Shown here in pieces: positions 61,226 through 64,000 of a DNA stretch of 64,000 nt (within the stretch, counting starts at the first letter, position 1; the number at the start of each line of letters is the position of its first letter). The translations under genes and the position numbers were made by a program. This DNA is from Brevibacterium luteolum (GTDB lineage: Bacteria; Actinomycetota; Actinomycetes; Actinomycetales; Brevibacteriaceae), in assembly GCF_013004595.1 (NCBI RefSeq), contig NZ_JABEMC010000005.1, forward strand, positions 124,001 through 188,000, written 5' to 3'. Below the pieces are notes generated by a model, which made no database searches, had not been told where the DNA came from, and saw nothing but the letters and a program-made list of their open reading frames with translations.

Positions 61226-63880
61226 ATGACCACGAATCTCACGCGCGCGCAGGCGCGCTCCCGTTCGGAGCTACTCAGTGTCGAGCTCTACACCGTCGAC
61301 CTCGATCTCAGTGCGGCCACAGATCCTGATGCGGAGACGTTCGCCTCGACGACGATCGTCGATCTCGATGCTGTGCGCGACGGTGAGACCTTCATCGACC
61401 TCATCGCCGACTCGGTCTCATCGGTCACGATCAACAATGAGCCGCTCAATCCGCGTGCGGCCTTCGACGGCGCCCGCGTCCACTTCCCTGTCACCGCCGG
61501 GGCGAACCGGCTGGAGATCACCGCCGCCTGCCTGTACTCGCGTTCCGGTGAGGGCCTGCACCGGTATATCGACCCGGCCGATGACAAGGTCTATCTCTAC
61601 ACCCAGTACGAGCCCACTGACGCCCGGCGGGTGTTCGCGAACTTCGACCAGCCCGACCTCAAGGCCCGGTTCCAGTTCACCGTCACCGCGCCGAAGGACT
61701 TCTCCGTCCTCAGCAACTCCCCGGTTGCCAGCGTCTCGGCACCGGCGCAGGGTCTGCTGCGCCACGAGTTCGGTGTCACCGGCGTGCAGTCCTCCTACAT
61801 CACCTGTGTGACCGCTGGCCACTACGCCTCGGCGACGGACACCTACACGCATCCGAAGACCGGGCAGACGATCGAACTCGGCATCCACACCCGTGCCTCA
61901 CTGGCCGAGCACATGGATGCCGCGTCGATCTTCACCGTCACCAAGCAGGGCCTGGACTTCTTCCACGAGCACTTCGACTACCCCTACCCGTGGGGCAAGT
62001 ACGACCAGATCTTCGTGCCTGAGTACAACCTCGGCGCGATGGAGAACCCTGGCCTGGTGACCTTCACCGACTCCCTCATCTTCCGCGACAAGGTCACCCG
62101 CGCCTCCTATGAGGCGCGCGCCAACGTCATCCTGCACGAGATGGCGCACATGTGGTTCGGCGACCTCGTCACGATGGCGTGGTGGGATGACCTGTGGCTC
62201 AAAGAGTCGTTTGCCGACTACATGGGCGGGCTCGCCCTAGCCGAGGCGACCGAGTTCGATGACGGCTGGGTGACCTTCGCCCTGCAGCGCAAGGGCTGGG
62301 CGTACCGGCAGGACCAGTACCCGACGACGCATCCGATCGTCGCCGACATCCCCGATGTCGAGGCCGCCAAGCTCAACTTCGACGGCATCACCTACGCCAA
62401 GGGCGCCTCGGTGCTCAAGCAGCTCGTCGCCTACGTCGGCCAGGACGCCTTCATGGCCGGCACCCGCCAGTACTTCCGCGCCCACGAGTTCGGCACCGCC
62501 ACCCTCACCGACTTCCTCGCAGCCCTCGAAGCCGCCGCCCCGGACCGCGATCTGGCCGCCTGGGCCGACGCGTGGCTGAAGACGACCGGGGTCTCCGAGC
62601 TCAGCTTGGAGATCGACACGGATGACGAGGGCACGATCACCGCCGCCGAGGTGGTGCAGCGCAATTCCGGGACCGGCACCTCGGGTGCGGCAGACGCCGG
62701 CGCCGAGGTAGTGCGCCCGCACCGGCTGCAGCTCGCCGGGTTCACACGGAAGGGCAAGGTGCTGGAGCTGACGCAGACGTGGGAGATCGACTTCGGAGAT
62801 GCCCGCACCGAGGTGCCCGGGCTCGTCGGCACGAAGCGCCCGGATCTGCTGCTGCTGAATTACGGTGACGACGATTTCGTCAAGGTCCGCCTCGATGAGG
62901 CCTCGAGGCAGACGGCGCTCAAGCATGTGTCCCGGTTCGCCGATCCGATGGACCGGGCGCTGGTGTGGTCGGCGCTGACGAATGCGATGCGCGACGGGCT
63001 ACTGCCGGTCACCGACTTCCTCACCGCCTACAGCCGGTCGCTTAGCCGCGAGACCCATGCCGGGATCTCGGCTGCGCTCATGCGCACGATGCTCACCGCG
63101 CTCGATGAGTGGCTGCCCGAGCGCTTCGTCGACCCGGCCCTCGACGGGCTGCTCGGTGTCAGCTTCGATGCGCTGGCGGCTTCGAAGCCGGGTTCGGATG
63201 AGCAGCTGGCGCTGGCCCGCACGCTGCTCTCCCTCGTGCTGCGCAGTGCGAAGGTCCGCACGTCGACCCCGCCGGTGCGTGCGGGCCGGGAGCTGGCCCA
63301 GGCGATGCTCGCCATTGAGGCCGGTTCCGATATGCGCCCGGACTTCCCGGGCCTGACGATCGACCATGCGCTGCGCTGGCATGCGCTCACCGCGCTGGCG
63401 ACCCTCGGCTGGGCCGATGTGCCGGATATCGACGCGGCGCTGGCGGCCGATCAGACCGGTTCGGGCCGGCTGCACGCCCTGACCGCCGAGGCCGCCCGGC
63501 CGCTGCCGATCGCCAAGCAGCGGGCGTTCACCGCAGCGACGAGTGATGAGTCGCTGAGCAATGACGTCATCTCTGCGCGCATCGCCGGGTTCACGGTGTC
63601 CTCCGGCCTGCCGATCACCGAGCCGTTCGTCGAGGAGTACTTCCGGCTGCTCGCAGGCTTCTGGGATCGGTCGATCGAGATCGCCCGCCGGCTCGTCAAA
63701 GAGCTCTACCCCAGCTGGTCGATCCGCCCGGATGAGGTGCTGCAGATGACCGATGACTGGCTGGAGTCGAACCCGGATGCCCCGGCCGCCCAGCGGCGCC
63801 TGCTCATCGAACGCCGCGATGACCTCGCCCGTTCGATCCGGCTCCGGGCCGCCGATGAGGACACCGCTGGCAAGCACTGA
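61226..63880 (+). CDS. pepN: Aminopeptidase N (M1 family)
   Basis: 884-residue zinc aminopeptidase. Exopeptidase motif GAMEN near residue 270; zinc site H304-E305-x2-H308 (HEMAHMWFGD) and E327 (WLKESFADY). C-terminal ERAP1-like helical domain (DRALVWSALTNAMRDGLLPV and after). ATG 61226 has AGGAGG upstream; a longer frame from 60830 covers non-coding-looking DNA and is rejected. Cytosolic enzyme releasing N-terminal residues from peptides. Confidence 0.93.
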   Translation: MTTNLTRAQARSRSELLSVELYTVDLDLSAATDPDAETFASTTIVDLDAVRDGETFIDLIADSVSSVTINNEPLNPRAAFDGARVHFPVTAGANRLEITAACLYSRSGEGLHRYIDPADDKVYLYTQYEPTDARRVFANFDQPDLKARFQFTVTAPKDFSVLSNSPVASVSAPAQGLLRHEFGVTGVQSSYITCVTAGHYASATDTYTHPKTGQTIELGIHTRASLAEHMDAASIFTVTKQGLDFFHEHFDYPYPWGKYDQIFVPEYNLGAMENPGLVTFTDSLIFRDKVTRASYEARANVILHEMAHMWFGDLVTMAWWDDLWLKESFADYMGGLALAEATEFDDGWVTFALQRKGWAYRQDQYPTTHPIVADIPDVEAAKLNFDGITYAKGASVLKQLVAYVGQDAFMAGTRQYFRAHEFGTATLTDFLAALEAAAPDRDLAAWADAWLKTTGVSELSLEIDTDDEGTITAAEVVQRNSGTGTSGAADAGAEVVRPHRLQLAGFTRKGKVLELTQTWEIDFGDARTEVPGLVGTKRPDLLLLNYGDDDFVKVRLDEASRQTALKHVSRFADPMDRALVWSALTNAMRDGLLPVTDFLTAYSRSLSRETHAGISAALMRTMLTALDEWLPERFVDPALDGLLGVSFDALAASKPGSDEQLALARTLLSLVLRSAKVRTSTPPVRAGRELAQAMLAIEAGSDMRPDFPGLTIDHALRWHALTALATLGWADVPDIDAALAADQTGSGRLHALTAEAARPLPIAKQRAFTAATSDESLSNDVISARIAGFTVSSGLPITEPFVEEYFRLLAGFWDRSIEIARRLVKELYPSWSIRPDEVLQMTDDWLESNPDAPAAQRRLLIERRDDLARSIRLRAADEDTAGKH

Positions 63881-64000
63881 ACGATCGCCAGCAGACCTCC
63901 CGCTGGGAGCCGGTGGTGACAGCCGTGTTCATTCGGCCAGATGACCCGCGGTGCCGGTTCGCTGGAGTGCGGCTCAGGCGCGACGACAGGAAGGCAGTCG
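63881..64000. other. Sequence downstream of pepN
   Basis: 120 bases to the window edge; no gene or clear hairpin recognised. Confidence 0.4.

Overview
The window looks like chromosomal DNA from a high-GC Gram-positive actinobacterium. Gene content and order best fit Brevibacterium or a close relative (inference; no 16S is present). Supporting evidence: uniformly GC-rich third codon positions; mycothiol genes (mshA, S-(hydroxymethyl)mycothiol dehydrogenase); a CarD-IspD-IspF block next to an LpqE-like lipoprotein; a SenX3-RegX3/PhoU/GpmA/YbjN/MshA block that keeps the order known from mycobacteria; the DUF2516 and DUF4032 families; and trehalose synthesis by OtsA/OtsB. No prophage, complete insertion sequence, rRNA or CRISPR array is visible.

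Layout. 1-9.5 kb: ThrE-type exporter (cut by the window edge), an amidohydrolase, a ketopantoate-reductase-like enzyme, an NCS2 purine permease, a small toxin-antitoxin pair, an SPFH/stomatin protein and a zinc alcohol dehydrogenase. 9.6-21.6 kb: a catabolic/uptake region. On the minus strand an IclR regulator is translationally coupled to an acyl-CoA-synthetase-like protein with degenerate catalytic motifs, followed by an SDR. Divergently, a seven-gene plus-strand operon encodes a complete branched-chain-amino-acid-type ABC importer interleaved with two AMP-forming CoA-ligase-family proteins, which suggests import and CoA activation of an unidentified carboxylic acid. 21.6-27.7 kb: two CrcB/FluC fluoride channel subunits, YceI, pirin, a HAD phosphatase, NagB, a gene remnant, a TfoX-N protein, tRNA-Thr and a membrane-anchored DsbA-like protein. 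27.8-38.4 kb: a Ser/Thr kinase with a multi-pass C-terminus, a fused OtsA-OtsB, two overlapping LacI regulators, DUF4032, an SDR and an MFS sugar-acid/organic-acid permease.

38.4-50.1 kb: a cluster of intergenic palindromes, rlmB, cysS, a MetP/MetS importer (including a 40-residue subunit), the mycothiol-dependent formaldehyde pair, nitrobindin, a small membrane protein, ispF, ispD (no canonical start codon), carD, the LpqE-like lipoprotein, and an AT-richer orphan gene with a HEPN-like Rx5H motif. 50.2-64 kb: regX3-senX3 with phoU divergent, EamA, gpmA, YbjN, mshA, an alpha/beta hydrolase, DUF2516, AzlD/AzlC with a divergent XRE-cupin regulator, a FUSC-type membrane protein, and aminopeptidase N.

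No clearly new multi-gene defence or mobile system was found. The observations most worth following are: the IclR-coupled pseudo-acyl-CoA synthetase beside the importer operon; a 13-mer (CCCGAGGCGGTGG) repeated far above composition expectation on both strands, in several reading frames and in intergenic DNA; ispD with an apparent AUC start; the four-hairpin cluster at 38.48-38.74 kb; and the accessory HEPN-like gene inserted in a core block.
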